From the NCBI GenBank assembly GCA_903828665.1, contig CAIKMZ010000093.1, positions 1 through 34,481 of the forward strand: a DNA stretch of 34,481 bases. The letters run 5' to 3'. The position numbers and the translations under genes were made by a program. Shown here in pieces: positions 25,789 through 34,481 of the stretch (positions within the stretch are counted from its first letter, which is position 1; the number at the start of each line of letters is the position of its first letter). Below the pieces are notes generated by a model, which saw nothing but the letters and a program-made list of their open reading frames with translations, made no database searches and was not told where the DNA came from. This stretch comes from an uncultured beta proteobacterium. Lineage in GTDB: Bacteria; Pseudomonadota; Gammaproteobacteria; Burkholderiales; Burkholderiaceae_C.

Positions 25789-26856
25789 ATGAAAATTGCA
25801 GTCTTGCCAGGCGATGGCATCGGTACCGAAATTGTGGCGGAGGCGGTCAAGGTCTTGAACGCGCTTGACCTCAAACTGGAGATGGAAACCGCACTGGTCG
25901 GCGGCGCCGCCTACGAAGCGCATGGACACCCGCTGCCCGAAGCCACCCTGAAACTGGCCAAGGAAGCGGACGCCGTGCTGTTCGGCGCGGTGGGCGACTG
26001 GAAATACGACAAGCTGGAACGCGCCTTGCGGCCGGAGCAGGCCATCCTGGGCCTGCGCAAGAACCTGGGCCTGTTCGCCAACCTGCGCCCGGCCATCTGC
26101 TACGAACAACTGGTGGGTGCATCGAGTCTGAAGCCGGAGCTGATCGCCGGCCTGGACATTCTGATCATTCGTGAACTGACAGGTGACGTCTATTTCGGCC
26201 AGCCGCGCGGGCGGCGCACTGCCTCGGACGGCCTGTTTCCGGGCGCCGAAGAAGCGTTCGACACCATGCGTTATTCGCGCCCCGAGGTTGAGCGCATTGC
26301 ACATGTCGCTTTCCAGGCAGCCCGCAAACGCTCCAACCGCGTGACCAGCGTCGACAAGGCCAACGTGCTGGAAACCTTCCAGTTCTGGAAAGACGTGGTC
26401 ACCGAAGTGGGCACCCAGTATCCCGATGTGGCGCTGGATCACATGTATGTCGACAATGCCGCCATGCAGTTGGTGCGTGAGCCCAAGAAGTTCGACGTTG
26501 TCGTCACCGGCAATCTGTTTGGCGACATCCTGAGCGACGAGGCCGCCATGCTCACCGGCTCGATCGGCATGCTGCCATCGGCCAGCCTGAACGCGAGCAA
26601 GCAGGGCCTGTACGAGCCCAGCCACGGCAGCGCTCCCGACATTGCAGGCAAAGGCATCGCCAACCCGCTGGCGACCATTCTGAGCGCCGCCATGATGCTG
26701 CGCTACAGTCTGAATCAGGAAGCGGCGGCGCAGCGCATCGAAGCGGCCGTGAAATCCGTGCTGGCCCAGGGTCTGCGCACGGCCGACATCTTCAGCCCCG
26801 GGACCACCCGTGTCAGCACACTGGAGATGGGCGCGGCGGTACTGCGGGCCTTGTAG
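25789..26856 (+). CDS. leuB: 3-isopropylmalate dehydrogenase
   Basis: A 355-residue NAD-dependent decarboxylating dehydrogenase, the third step of leucine synthesis. Start [16 protein letters not shown] is canonical. Substrate and metal sites are visible in [14 protein letters not shown], the Tyr/Lys region ([26 protein letters not shown]), the Asp cluster [20 protein letters not shown] and [14 protein letters not shown], and the NAD loop [20 protein letters not shown]. Length is normal. asd follows 40 bases downstream. Confidence 0.98.
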   Translation: MKIAVLPGDGIGTEIVAEAVKVLNALDLKLEMETALVGGAAYEAHGHPLPEATLKLAKEADAVLFGAVGDWKYDKLERALRPEQAILGLRKNLGLFANLRPAICYEQLVGASSLKPELIAGLDILIIRELTGDVYFGQPRGRRTASDGLFPGAEEAFDTMRYSRPEVERIAHVAFQAARKRSNRVTSVDKANVLETFQFWKDVVTEVGTQYPDVALDHMYVDNAAMQLVREPKKFDVVVTGNLFGDILSDEAAMLTGSIGMLPSASLNASKQGLYEPSHGSAPDIAGKGIANPLATILSAAMMLRYSLNQEAAAQRIEAAVKSVLAQGLRTADIFSPGTTRVSTLEMGAAVLRAL

Positions 26857-26896
26857 GCTCATTCATTCCTTTATTTCAACTCTTTGAAAGCGCAAC

Positions 26897-28036
26897 ATGA
26901 AGAAAATTGGCAACCTGGTCGGTCTGGTGGGCTGGCGCGGCATGGTCGGTTCGGTGTTGATGGACCGCATGCAGGCCGAGCGTGATTTCGACCTGATCGA
27001 ACCCGTGTTCTTTTCAAGCTCGAACGCGGGCGGCAAAGCCCCGGCCCAGGCAAAAACTGAAGCCGCACTGAAGGATGCGTTCGACATCGACGCCCTCAAG
27101 AAATGCGACATAATCATCAGCGCCCAGGGTGGCGATTACACGACTGAAGTATTCCCCAAACTGCGCGCCGCCGGCTGGAACGGTCACTGGATTGACGCGG
27201 CCTCAACGCTGCGCATGAAGGACGATGCGGTCATCATCCTGGACCCGGTCAACCTGCCGGTCATCCAGAACGCGCTGGCCAAAGGCGGCAACAACTGGAT
27301 TGGCGGCAATTGCACGGTCAGTTGCATGCTGATGGGCGTGGGTGCCCTGTACAAGGCCGGCCTGGTCGAATGGATGACCAGCATGACCTACCAGGCGGCG
27401 TCCGGCGGTGGTGCCCAGCACATGCGTGAATTGCTGACACAGTTCGGAACGCTCAACGCCGAGGTCAGGAGCCTGCTCGACGACCCCAAGTCGGCGATCC
27501 TCGAAATCGATCGCAAGGTGCTGGCCAAGCAGCAATCCCTGACGGCCGCGGAAACCGCCAATTTCGGCGTGCCGCTCGGCGGCAGCCTGATCCCCTGGAT
27601 CGACAAGGATCTCGGCCAGGGCATCAGCCGCGAAGAATGGAAGAGCGGGGCCGAAACCAACAAGATCCTGGGTCAGGGCGCAGGTTTTGGAACGCCGGCA
27701 GTGCCGGTTGACGGCTTCTGCGTTCGCGTCGGCGCGATGCGCTGCCACAGCCAGGCCCTGACCTTCAAGCTGAAGAAGGACGTGCCCAGCGCCGACATTG
27801 AAGCACTGATCGCCGCCGACAATGAATGGGTCCGCGTGGTTCCGAACACGCGCGAGGCCAGCATTCGCGACCTTACACCGGTGACCGTCACCGGAACGCT
27901 GGGCATTCCGGTCGGTCGCATTCGCAAATTGGCCATGGGTCCGGAATACGTCGGCGCATTCACCATCGGCGACCAACTGCTGTGGGGTGCGGCGGAACCC
28001 TTGCGCCGCATGTTGCGTCTCCTGCTCGCAGCCTGA
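26897..28036 (+). CDS. asd: Aspartate-semialdehyde dehydrogenase
   Basis: A 379-residue NADPH-dependent enzyme converting aspartyl phosphate to aspartate semialdehyde for lysine, threonine, methionine and diaminopimelate. The NADP loop is [16 protein letters not shown] at 8-24, the catalytic Cys139 is in [10 protein letters not shown], and later family segments are [20 protein letters not shown] and [17 protein letters not shown]. This is the Gram-negative type of Asd (as in E. coli). It follows leuB closely, as in many betaproteobacteria, and precedes fimV. Confidence 0.97.
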   Translation: MKKIGNLVGLVGWRGMVGSVLMDRMQAERDFDLIEPVFFSSSNAGGKAPAQAKTEAALKDAFDIDALKKCDIIISAQGGDYTTEVFPKLRAAGWNGHWIDAASTLRMKDDAVIILDPVNLPVIQNALAKGGNNWIGGNCTVSCMLMGVGALYKAGLVEWMTSMTYQAASGGGAQHMRELLTQFGTLNAEVRSLLDDPKSAILEIDRKVLAKQQSLTAAETANFGVPLGGSLIPWIDKDLGQGISREEWKSGAETNKILGQGAGFGTPAVPVDGFCVRVGAMRCHSQALTFKLKKDVPSADIEALIAADNEWVRVVPNTREASIRDLTPVTVTGTLGIPVGRIRKLAMGPEYVGAFTIGDQLLWGAAEPLRRMLRLLLAA

Positions 28037-28089
28037 GCGCGCCACGGCAGCGACCGCCAGCTCTTTTTCGAGGCGTTCGCGGTCGTTGT

Positions 28090-28113
28090 CGCCTGACAAC
28101 ATAGAATCAGGCG
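28090..28113. repeat. Inverted repeat CGCCTGA-N10-TCAGGCG in the asd-fimV gap
   Basis: Seven-base arms at 28090-28096 and 28107-28113 flank CAACATAGAA; the segment TAGAAT (28102-28107) inside could be a -10 box, but no good -35 sits at the right distance. It is the only structured element I see in the 235-base gap between asd and fimV and may be an operator or hairpin. Confidence 0.35.
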
Positions 28114-28271
28114 CTGACGCCACTGCCTGCGACGAACCCAAGTCACCCACAGCCTTGGCTTGTCAGGTCCGGACATTGATGTTAAGGTGCTTTTCAATTT
28201 TCCAGAACCGCTGTGCGAGTTCACCCAAAGGGACTTAATTTTGCAGTCGCCAGAACCCCGGAGTCCTCAAA

Positions 28272-30704
28272 TTGATCGCTAAATCACCTCGCTGGCAACT
28301 AACTGCCTTGGCGGCGGCAGCGCTTTTCGCCCTGATGGAACCCCAGGCGATGGCACTTTCGCTGGGCCGCGTCACGGTTCAGTCGGCGCTCGGAGAACCT
28401 TTGCGTGCCGAGATCGATGTGCCGGAGATCAATGCCGAAGAAGCGGCGTCCCTGAAAACAGCGATTGCATCACCCGCTGCATTCAAGGCGGCCGGACTCG
28501 ACTACAGTGCCGCGATGTCCGGCCTGCAGGCAACGCTGCACAAACGCCTGGACGGGCGAACCTATATCCGCTTGAGCGGCGACCGTGCCATCAACGACCC
28601 CTTTGTGGACATCATCCTGGAAGCAAGCTGGGCCAGCGGTCGCATTGTCCGTGACTACACGCTGCTGTTTGACCCGCCGAATTTGCGCCAACCGGCACCG
28701 GCCGCACCGAACCCGGCACAGGTAACGTCGCCACAGCTTGCCAATCCGTCAGCAGCACCCGCACCCGTGCGCCCAGGTCCGCCCGCCGCGCCACGCGGCG
28801 CTGAACGCCCCAGAACCGCACCCCAGACCCCGGTACGTTCACCGGCGACTGCGGCGGCCGGTGGCACAGGTGAAAAGGTCAGCATCAGGCCAGGCGACAC
28901 GGCCAGCAAGATCGCGACCGCCACGAAACCGGCCAGTGTGTCGCTGGACCAGATGCTGGTGGCCTTGTTGCGCACTAATCCGACTGCCTTCATGGGTGAC
29001 AACGTGAACCGCATCAAGGCCGGTTCCGTCATGACCATCCCTTCGGCAGAGCAGGCTGCAGCAACGCCAGTCGCCGAGGCAACGCGACTCATCGTGGCGC
29101 AAAGCCGGGATTTCAACGAATTCCGCCAAAGACTGGCTGAACATACGCCGGGCGCGCCGGTCAGCGCCGCGCAAGCGCGGGCCAGTGGCAGCGTACAGGC
29201 CAAGGTCGAAGACAAGCGCATTGCCACCGCTGCGCCCGACAAACTGACCCTGTCCAAGGGCGTCATTCAAAAGCAGCAGGAAGAAGATGAGCTGGCCAGG
29301 CAGCGCGCTGCCAAGGAAGCGGCCAACCGGGCTGCGGAACTCTCGAAGAATATCAGCGATCTCAGCAAGCTTGGCGTCGCGTCCACTGCGGGCGCACCAG
29401 CGCCAGCCACAGGTGCGTCGGGCCCGGCCCAGTCTGCCGCAGCAAGCGCCGCCGCGACCGCTTCCGCCGCCCCTGCGGCAGCAATACCCGCCGCAAAGCG
29501 CCCGGTCGCAATACCCGAGCCCAGCCCCACGCGCAGTCTGGTCGACGACTTGCTGGAAAGTCCGCTGCTTCCCGCCGGTGCCGCCGGGGTTGTCGGCCTG
29601 CTGGCGATCCTCGGGTTCTACCGTGCACGACAACGCAAGCTCGCACAGCAAGCCGACGCACTTTCGTCGGACCTGCGCTTGCATCCAGATTCAATCTTTG
29701 CAGCCAGCGGCGGTCAGCGTATCGATACCAGCGAGCCCGCCACGGACGGCTCGGCCATTCCTTATTCACCGAGTCAGCTTGGCCCGTCGGACGAAGTCGA
29801 CCCGGTGGCCGAGGCCGATGTCTACCTCGCTTATGGGCGTGATGGACAGGCTGAAGAAATCCTGAGGGAAGCCCTGCGCACCAACCCGGAACGGCTCGCC
29901 ATTCACCAGAAACTGTTGGAGTTGTTTGCCAAACGACGCGATTTCAAGTCCTTTGCAGCCATTGCCGAGTTGGCCTTCCAGGCAAGCCAGGGCCAGGGGC
30001 CGGACTGGCAACGCATCCGCGAACTGGGTCAGAGCATTGACGCAACCAACCCCCTGTACCAGGCCGGCGGACAACCAGGCAAGACGGATGAGGCTCCGAC
30101 GGCGCCGGTGCCTTTGGCACGCATCAGCCAGCCAACCGGCGACAGCGCCACTCCCGCCGTAGAAACACCGGCCACAGCTTCTGTTGACATCGATCTGGAT
30201 CTCGACTTTTCGAGCACTGAAACGCCCAGCGGCGGCAGCGGCGATAGCCCCGACAGCCTGGCCGATACAACGCCAGCCGAACTCGACCTCAACCTCGACC
30301 ACGGCGACAGCGCCGAAGATCAGACGACGCAGGCCGCGCTGATTTCAGCCGATGCGAGTACAAATTCCATCGAGTACTCGCTGCCCGAGCCGGCAGCCGC
30401 TCCGGTCGAGGAGCCAAAGCCCGGTGCGACGGCGCCAGCAAAGTTCGACATGCTGGAGTTTGACCTGAGTGCCCTGTCGCTCGACCTGGACGATGCACCG
30501 GCACCGGCATCAGTTCCAGCATCAGCACCGGGTTCGACTTCAACGCCGGACCCGCTGGCGACCAAATTGGCGCTGGCCGAAGAGTTCCAGGCCATCGGTG
30601 ATTCCGATGGTGCGCGCGAACTCATCGAAGAAGTGATCACACAAGCCTCCGGTGACCTGAAAATCAAGGCGCAGAACGCCCTGAGCAAGTTGTCGTCGGC
30701 ATGA
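28272..30704 (+). CDS. fimV: FimV-like protein, type IV pilus assembly / polar hub
   Basis: An 810-residue protein. Signal-peptide-like N-terminus (1-28, ending ALS), FimV N-terminal domain LGRVTVQSALGEPLRAEIDV and following (about 31-137), a Pro/Ala-rich linker, a LysM-like peptidoglycan-binding part at about 203-257 (SIRPGDTASKIATATKPASV, NRIKAGSVMTIPS), a charged helical stretch at about 330-365, another Ala-rich linker, a membrane helix at about 433-449, a TPR-like segment after 500 (YLAYGRDGQAEEILREALRT), acidic low-complexity sequence, and the FimV C-terminal motif near 768-810 (LALAEEFQAIGDSDGARELI). In Pseudomonas FimV helps pilus assembly, twitching and cAMP signalling. The start is TTG with GGAG upstream at 28260-28263; an in-frame stop at 28236 excludes longer starts. 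Confidence 0.93.
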   Translation: MIAKSPRWQLTALAAAALFALMEPQAMALSLGRVTVQSALGEPLRAEIDVPEINAEEAASLKTAIASPAAFKAAGLDYSAAMSGLQATLHKRLDGRTYIRLSGDRAINDPFVDIILEASWASGRIVRDYTLLFDPPNLRQPAPAAPNPAQVTSPQLANPSAAPAPVRPGPPAAPRGAERPRTAPQTPVRSPATAAAGGTGEKVSIRPGDTASKIATATKPASVSLDQMLVALLRTNPTAFMGDNVNRIKAGSVMTIPSAEQAAATPVAEATRLIVAQSRDFNEFRQRLAEHTPGAPVSAAQARASGSVQAKVEDKRIATAAPDKLTLSKGVIQKQQEEDELARQRAAKEAANRAAELSKNISDLSKLGVASTAGAPAPATGASGPAQSAAASAAATASAAPAAAIPAAKRPVAIPEPSPTRSLVDDLLESPLLPAGAAGVVGLLAILGFYRARQRKLAQQADALSSDLRLHPDSIFAASGGQRIDTSEPATDGSAIPYSPSQLGPSDEVDPVAEADVYLAYGRDGQAEEILREALRTNPERLAIHQKLLELFAKRRDFKSFAAIAELAFQASQGQGPDWQRIRELGQSIDATNPLYQAGGQPGKTDEAPTAPVPLARISQPTGDSATPAVETPATASVDIDLDLDFSSTETPSGGSGDSPDSLADTTPAELDLNLDHGDSAEDQTTQAALISADASTNSIEYSLPEPAAAPVEEPKPGATAPAKFDMLEFDLSALSLDLDDAPAPASVPASAPGSTSTPDPLATKLALAEEFQAIGDSDGARELIEEVITQASGDLKIKAQNALSKLSSA

Positions 30705-30711
30705 TCGCGTC

Positions 30712-31494
30712 GTGAGGCTGGCGCTCGGAATCAGCTACAACGGCCAGGCCTACCAGGGCTGGCAAAGCCAGTTGTCAGGTCAGACGGTGCAAGACCAGTT
30801 GGAGCTGGCCCTGGGCAAGTTCAGCGCGCACCGGGTTTCCACCTTGTGCGCCGGTCGCACCGATGCCGGCGTGCATGCGCTGATGCAGGTTGTGCATTTC
30901 GACACGGCACTGGACCGACCCACTTCCTCCTGGGTGCGCGGCACCAACAGCTTTCTGCCGCGCGACATCGCCGTCGAATGGGCGCAAACCGTGACCCCCG
31001 AGTTCCATTGCCGCGCCAGTGCGCTGTCGCGCCGCTATGCCTATGTGCTGCTGCAGTCACCGGTGCGCCCGAGTGTCGACACCGGACGGGTCGGCTGGGT
31101 CTTTCGTCCCCTGTCCATCGAGCCGATGCGCGAGGCAGCTGCACGGCTGCTTGGCAAACATGACTTCACTTCGTTTCGCGCCTCGGCCTGCCAAGCGTTG
31201 TCGCCGGTCAAGACCCTGCAGCGCATCGATATTTCACAGCGCGGCGCCTACTGGCACTTCGAATTCGAGGCCAACGCCTTTCTGCACCACATGATCCGCA
31301 ACATCATGGGCTGCCTGCTTGTCGTCGGCCAGGGCAGACAAAGTCCGGATTGGTTGCGCGGGGTGCTGCTGGCGCGCAATCGGGATGCAGCCGCACCAAC
31401 CTTTTCACCCGATGGCCTGTATTTTCTCGGGCCACGCTACGCGCCCCACTGGGGCTTGCCGGATCGCACACCGGGCTTCGATGGACTGCCATGA
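30712..31494 (+). CDS. truA: tRNA pseudouridine(38-40) synthase
   Basis: A 260-residue enzyme that makes pseudouridine in the tRNA anticodon arm. N-terminus MRLALGISYNGQAYQGWQSQ is the family start; the catalytic Asp51 lies in CAGRTDAGVHA; RRYAYVLL, LLGKHDFTSFRA and FLHHMIRNIMGCLLVVGQG follow as in TruA. The start is GTG at 30712, 7 bases past the fimV stop. The stop overlaps trpF (ATGA). The fimV-truA-trpF order is common in betaproteobacteria. Confidence 0.97.
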   Translation: MRLALGISYNGQAYQGWQSQLSGQTVQDQLELALGKFSAHRVSTLCAGRTDAGVHALMQVVHFDTALDRPTSSWVRGTNSFLPRDIAVEWAQTVTPEFHCRASALSRRYAYVLLQSPVRPSVDTGRVGWVFRPLSIEPMREAAARLLGKHDFTSFRASACQALSPVKTLQRIDISQRGAYWHFEFEANAFLHHMIRNIMGCLLVVGQGRQSPDWLRGVLLARNRDAAAPTFSPDGLYFLGPRYAPHWGLPDRTPGFDGLP

Positions 31495-32210
31495 CGACAA
31501 GAACCCGTATCAAAATTTGCGGCTTGACACGTGAGACCGATGTCGATGCCGCTGTTTCGGCCGGCGCCGACGCCGTTGGCTTTGTGCTGTACCGCAAGAG
31601 TCCGCGCCATGTCAGCATCGGGCGCGCTGCCGAACTGGCGCGCCGCTTGCCCCCGTTTGTGACACCGGTGCTGCTGTTCGTCAACGAAGAAGTTGCAACG
31701 ATCAACGCCGCCTGCGAGGCCATCCCTGCTGCCTTGCTTCAGTTTCATGGTGACGAGACGCCCGCCCAATGCCTGCTCGCCACCCGGGAAGCCAGCCGGC
31801 CTTTTCTGCGCGCCGCCCGCATTCCGCTGGGCGAGAGCGGCCGCGGCTTCGATCTCGTAAAATACGCTCTCGATTACTCAAGAGCCCAAGCCATCCTGCT
31901 CGACGCGCATGTCGACGGGTACGGTGGCGGCGGACAAGCATTCAATTGGTCACTTCTGCCTCCAAACGTCAACGCTCACCTCGTCTTGAGTGGTGGGCTG
32001 AGTGCTGCAAACGTGGGCGATGGCATCCTGCAGCTGCGGCCGCGCGCTAAGAGCCTGGCCGTCGATGTGAGCTCGGGAGTCGAGTTGTCCGGACCAAGCG
32101 GCAAAGGCATCAAGGATCCCGAAAAAATCAGGCAGTTTGTCGCCGCCGTGCGCGCGGCCGACAGGCAATTCGAAGCCCTTGCGCGACCGTCCCGAAAAGA
32201 TCAACCATGA
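31491..32210 (+). CDS. trpF: Phosphoribosylanthranilate isomerase
   Basis: A 239-residue TIM-barrel enzyme of tryptophan synthesis that performs the Amadori rearrangement of phosphoribosylanthranilate. The general-base Cys10 is in [16 protein letters not shown] and the general acid Asp138 in [33 protein letters not shown] and [20 protein letters not shown] form the phosphate-binding end. ATG 31491 overlaps the truA stop; the earlier frame is inside truA. It also overlaps trpB by ATGA. Confidence 0.97.
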   Translation: MTTRTRIKICGLTRETDVDAAVSAGADAVGFVLYRKSPRHVSIGRAAELARRLPPFVTPVLLFVNEEVATINAACEAIPAALLQFHGDETPAQCLLATREASRPFLRAARIPLGESGRGFDLVKYALDYSRAQAILLDAHVDGYGGGGQAFNWSLLPPNVNAHLVLSGGLSAANVGDGILQLRPRAKSLAVDVSSGVELSGPSGKGIKDPEKIRQFVAAVRAADRQFEALARPSRKDQP

Positions 32211-33496
32211 ATCGCTACCAACAACCCGACCCCAGCGGCCACTTCGGCATCTATGGCGGCAGTTTCGTCTCCGAAACGCTGACCCACGCCATCAACGAAC
32301 TCAAGGCCGCCTACGCACGCTACCAGCATGACCCGACCTTTGTCGCCGAGTTCAACTATGAACTGGCGCACTTCGTCGGCCGCCCGTCACCGGTCTATCA
32401 CGCTGATCGCATGAGCCGGGAACAGGGGGGCGCGCAGATCTTTCTCAAGCGCGAGGATCTGAACCACACCGGCGCGCACAAGATCAACAACACCATAGGC
32501 CAAGCGATGTTGGCCAAACGCATGGGCAAGCCGCGCGTCATTGCCGAGACCGGCGCCGGTCAGCACGGCGTCGCCACGGCCACCATCTGCGCCCGCTACG
32601 GACTCGAATGCGTGGTCTACATGGGCAGCGAGGACGTCAAGCGCCAAAGCCCCAATGTCTACCGCATGAAGCTGCTCGGTGCCAGCGTCGTGCCCGTCGA
32701 GAGCGGCAGCCGCACGCTCAAGGACGCGCTCAACGAGGCGATGCGCGACTGGGTTGCCAACGTCGACAACACCTTCTACATCATCGGCACCGTGGCCGGA
32801 CCGCACCCCTACCCGATGATGGTGCGTGACTTCCAGAGTGTCATCGGCAAGGAGTGCCTGCTGCAGATGCCCGAGATGCTGCAGGCGGCGGGGTGCCACG
32901 GCGCGCAACCCGATGCGGTGCTGGCCTGCGTCGGCGGCGGCAGCAACGCCATGGGCATCTTCCACCCCTACATCGACCATGCCGGAACGCGCCTGATCGG
33001 CATCGAGGCCGCAGGCGAAGGCATGGACAGCGGCAAGCACTCGGCCTCGCTGCAGCGCGGCAGCCCCGGCGTGCTGCACGGCAACCGCACCTACGTGCTG
33101 CAGGACGACAACGGCCAAGTCACCGAAACGCACAGCATCAGTGCCGGGCTGGACTACCCCGGCGTCGGCCCGGAGCACGCTTTCCTCAAGGACATCGGGC
33201 GCGCCGAATACGTCGGCATCACCGATCAGGAAGCCCTCCAGGCCTTCCATTACCTGTGCCGCACCGAAGGTATCATCCCGGCGCTTGAATCGAGCCATGC
33301 CGTCGCATATGCCATGAAACTGGCGAAAACCATGCGCACCGACCAGTCGATTCTGGTCAACCTGTCAGGCCGCGGCGACAAGGACATCGGCACCGTGGCC
33401 GACCTGTCGAACGCCGAGTTTTATTGCCGCCCGAGTTGCACCGGGCAATCGGTCAAAGGTGGCGCCATGGAAAGCGTTGTGAAGGGGCCAAAATGA
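32207..33496 (+). CDS. trpB: Tryptophan synthase beta subunit
   Basis: A 429-residue PLP enzyme that joins indole to serine. The PLP lysine Lys92 is in [11 protein letters not shown]; the phosphate-binding [12 protein letters not shown] and [20 protein letters not shown] (substrate loop) are intact, as are [12 protein letters not shown] and [10 protein letters not shown]. The start [21 protein letters not shown] is canonical. Its ATG overlaps the trpF stop and its stop overlaps the trpA ATG, so the three genes are translationally coupled. Confidence 0.98.
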   Translation: MNRYQQPDPSGHFGIYGGSFVSETLTHAINELKAAYARYQHDPTFVAEFNYELAHFVGRPSPVYHADRMSREQGGAQIFLKREDLNHTGAHKINNTIGQAMLAKRMGKPRVIAETGAGQHGVATATICARYGLECVVYMGSEDVKRQSPNVYRMKLLGASVVPVESGSRTLKDALNEAMRDWVANVDNTFYIIGTVAGPHPYPMMVRDFQSVIGKECLLQMPEMLQAAGCHGAQPDAVLACVGGGSNAMGIFHPYIDHAGTRLIGIEAAGEGMDSGKHSASLQRGSPGVLHGNRTYVLQDDNGQVTETHSISAGLDYPGVGPEHAFLKDIGRAEYVGITDQEALQAFHYLCRTEGIIPALESSHAVAYAMKLAKTMRTDQSILVNLSGRGDKDIGTVADLSNAEFYCRPSCTGQSVKGGAMESVVKGPK

Positions 33497-34314
33497 GTCG
33501 CATCGCCGCTACCTTCGAGGCACTGAAGGCACAAGGCCGCAAGGCGCTGATTCCCTACGTCACGGCCGGTTTTCCGTTTGCCGACGTCACACCGGAACTG
33601 ATGCACGCCATGGTCGCCGGTGGCGCTGATGTCATTGAGCTCGGTGTGCCGTTTTCCGACCCCAGCGCCGACGGTCCGGTGATCCAGAAAGCAGGTGACA
33701 AGGCGCTGGCACAGGGCATCGGCATGGTCCAGGTGCTGACCATGGTGCGCCGCTTTCGCGAGCAGGACCAGGCCACGCCGGTGGTGCTGATGGGCTATGC
33801 CAATCCGGTCGAGCGCTACAACCAGAAGCACGACCGCCGCGACGGCAAGAGCGGCTTCGTTGCCGATGCCGCAGCGGCGGGCGTCGATGGCGTGTTGATC
33901 GTCGACTACCCGCCGGAAGAATGCGAAGCGTTCGCAGCGGAACTCCAGCAGCACGGACTCGACCTGATCTTCCTGCTGGCGCCCACCAGCACGGATGAAC
34001 GCATGCAGCAGGTGGCGCGTGTCGCCAGCGGCTACGTCTACTACGTCTCGCTCAAGGGCGTCACCGGGGCCGGCACGCTGGACACAGCGGCGGTGCAGGC
34101 GATGTTGCCGCGCATTCGCCGTCATGTGAGCGTGCCGGTGGGCGTTGGTTTTGGCATCCGCGATGCGGCCACGGCGCGTGCCATCGGCGAGGTTGCCGAC
34201 GCGGTCGTGATCGGCAGCCGGATCATCCAGCTGATCGACGCGCAGCCCCGCGATCAGGTGGCGCCGACGGCGCAGAAATTCCTGCGTGAAATCCGAATTG
34301 CACTGGATTCATAA
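33493..34314 (+). CDS. trpA: Tryptophan synthase alpha subunit
   Basis: A 273-residue TIM-barrel enzyme that releases indole from indole-3-glycerol phosphate to TrpB through an internal tunnel. Catalytic Glu49 and Asp60 lie in [20 protein letters not shown]; later segments [36 protein letters not shown] and [13 protein letters not shown] fit the family. The ATG at 33493 overlaps the trpB stop (ATGA) and is preferred to a longer frame within trpB. In related genomes accD and folC often follow; no such start is seen before the window ends. Confidence 0.97.
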   Translation: MSRIAATFEALKAQGRKALIPYVTAGFPFADVTPELMHAMVAGGADVIELGVPFSDPSADGPVIQKAGDKALAQGIGMVQVLTMVRRFREQDQATPVVLMGYANPVERYNQKHDRRDGKSGFVADAAAAGVDGVLIVDYPPEECEAFAAELQQHGLDLIFLLAPTSTDERMQQVARVASGYVYYVSLKGVTGAGTLDTAAVQAMLPRIRRHVSVPVGVGFGIRDAATARAIGEVADAVVIGSRIIQLIDAQPRDQVAPTAQKFLREIRIALDS

Positions 34315-34329
34315 TCCGATGACCCTAAA

Positions 34330-34344
34330 CTATCGTTTTGATAG
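34330..34344. repeat. Short hairpin repeat CTATC-GTTTT-GATAG after trpA
   Basis: CTATC (34330-34334) and GATAG (34340-34344) form a 5 bp stem around GTTTT, 16 bases past the trpA stop. I associate such near-identical elements with Comamonadaceae genomes, where they recur between genes. Only one copy is in this window, so the repeat nature cannot be shown here. It may act as a weak terminator. Confidence 0.4.
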
Positions 34345-34479
34345 CAGCCAATGTTTATGCGGGTCGCAGCGTGTTTTGTGACTTTCGACCAGCTTGCACA
34401 CCGCTTGCACATTTACACGCCCAAAACCCTCGAAGTCAGCGTATAAAACAAAGTAAGTGAGCGACAACTTTTTATTAGA
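34330..34479 (-). CDS. Unrecognised open frame entering from the right edge (partial, doubtful)
   Basis: On the minus strand one frame stays open for 49 codons from the window edge to a TAG at 34330-34332. The deduced end contains LYADFEGFGRVNVQAVCKLV and finishes HKHWLLSKR, rich in Lys/His. No start is in view, and I know no family with this sequence. GC content is lower than the neighbouring genes. A chance open frame of this length is quite possible. Its stop lies inside the small hairpin repeat. Confidence 0.2.
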   Translation of the reverse strand, partial: SNKKLSLTYFVLYADFEGFGRVNVQAVCKLVESHKTRCDPHKHWLLSKR

Positions 34480-34481
34480 AC

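Noticed and set aside
28086..28107. TTGTCG and TAGAAT before fimV as a promoter
   Set aside because: The spacing is 10 bases, too short for sigma-70.
1..34481. tRNA, rRNA, CRISPR, insertion sequence, phage, toxin-antitoxin or defence genes
   Set aside because: I looked on both strands and found no cloverleaf-like sequence, regular spaced repeats, transposase or integrase motifs, or known defence domains; all sizeable coding regions are housekeeping families.

Overview
The window looks like a core chromosomal segment of a betaproteobacterium of the order Burkholderiales, most likely Comamonadaceae-like (Rhodoferax, Polaromonas or Acidovorax type). The basis is the high GC content, the family resemblance of nearly every protein, the gene orders rpsP-rimM-trmD-rplS, sdhCDAB-sdhE-gltA, leuC-entericidin-leuD-leuB-asd-fimV-truA-trpFBA, and a short CTATC-GTTTT-GATAG hairpin near the right edge of a kind I associate with that family. 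The placement is inference; no 16S rRNA or tRNA gene is present.

Layout. 1-3061 (minus strand): a tiny Ala/Pro-rich lipoprotein, an RhlE-type DEAD-box RNA helicase and oligoribonuclease. 3134-5331 (plus): an M48 (Ste24-type) membrane protease overlapping the ribosome-assembly GTPase rsgA. 5337-9237 (minus): a translation operon rpsP-rimM-trmD-rplS, ending in a clear terminator, followed by a CoA-pyrophosphatase-like NUDIX gene and a CbiB/CobD-like membrane protein. 9372-10352 (plus): a GNAT acetyltransferase and a TM2-like small membrane protein. 10407-12538 (minus): a low-affinity phosphate transporter (pit) with its DUF47/PhoU-like partner, and a DUF486 small membrane protein.

12663-23297 is a TCA-cycle block. 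On the minus strand are mdh, a secreted hypothetical protein and acnB. Diverging from them are a GntR/UTRA regulator, sdhCDAB, sdhE and gltA. Similar dyads of the form TCTTR-N2/3-YAAGW lie between mdh and the regulator, in front of sdhC and in front of acnB, which suggests one local regulator for the whole block. 23418-34314 (plus) is an amino-acid block: leuC, an entericidin-like lipoprotein, leuD, leuB, asd, then fimV, truA and a tightly overlapping trpF-trpB-trpA. The last ~165 bases have lower GC and hold a hairpin and an unrecognised open frame running in from the right edge.

No stretch longer than 300 bases lacks a gene; the largest gaps (about 230-240 bases before rhlE, before the secreted hypothetical gene and before fimV) are described as sites or as holding nothing recognised. 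I see no insertion sequence, prophage, CRISPR array, toxin-antitoxin pair or defence island. This is mainly an ordinary housekeeping region, and the observations worth a second look are regulatory sites, small lipoproteins and the right edge rather than a new system.
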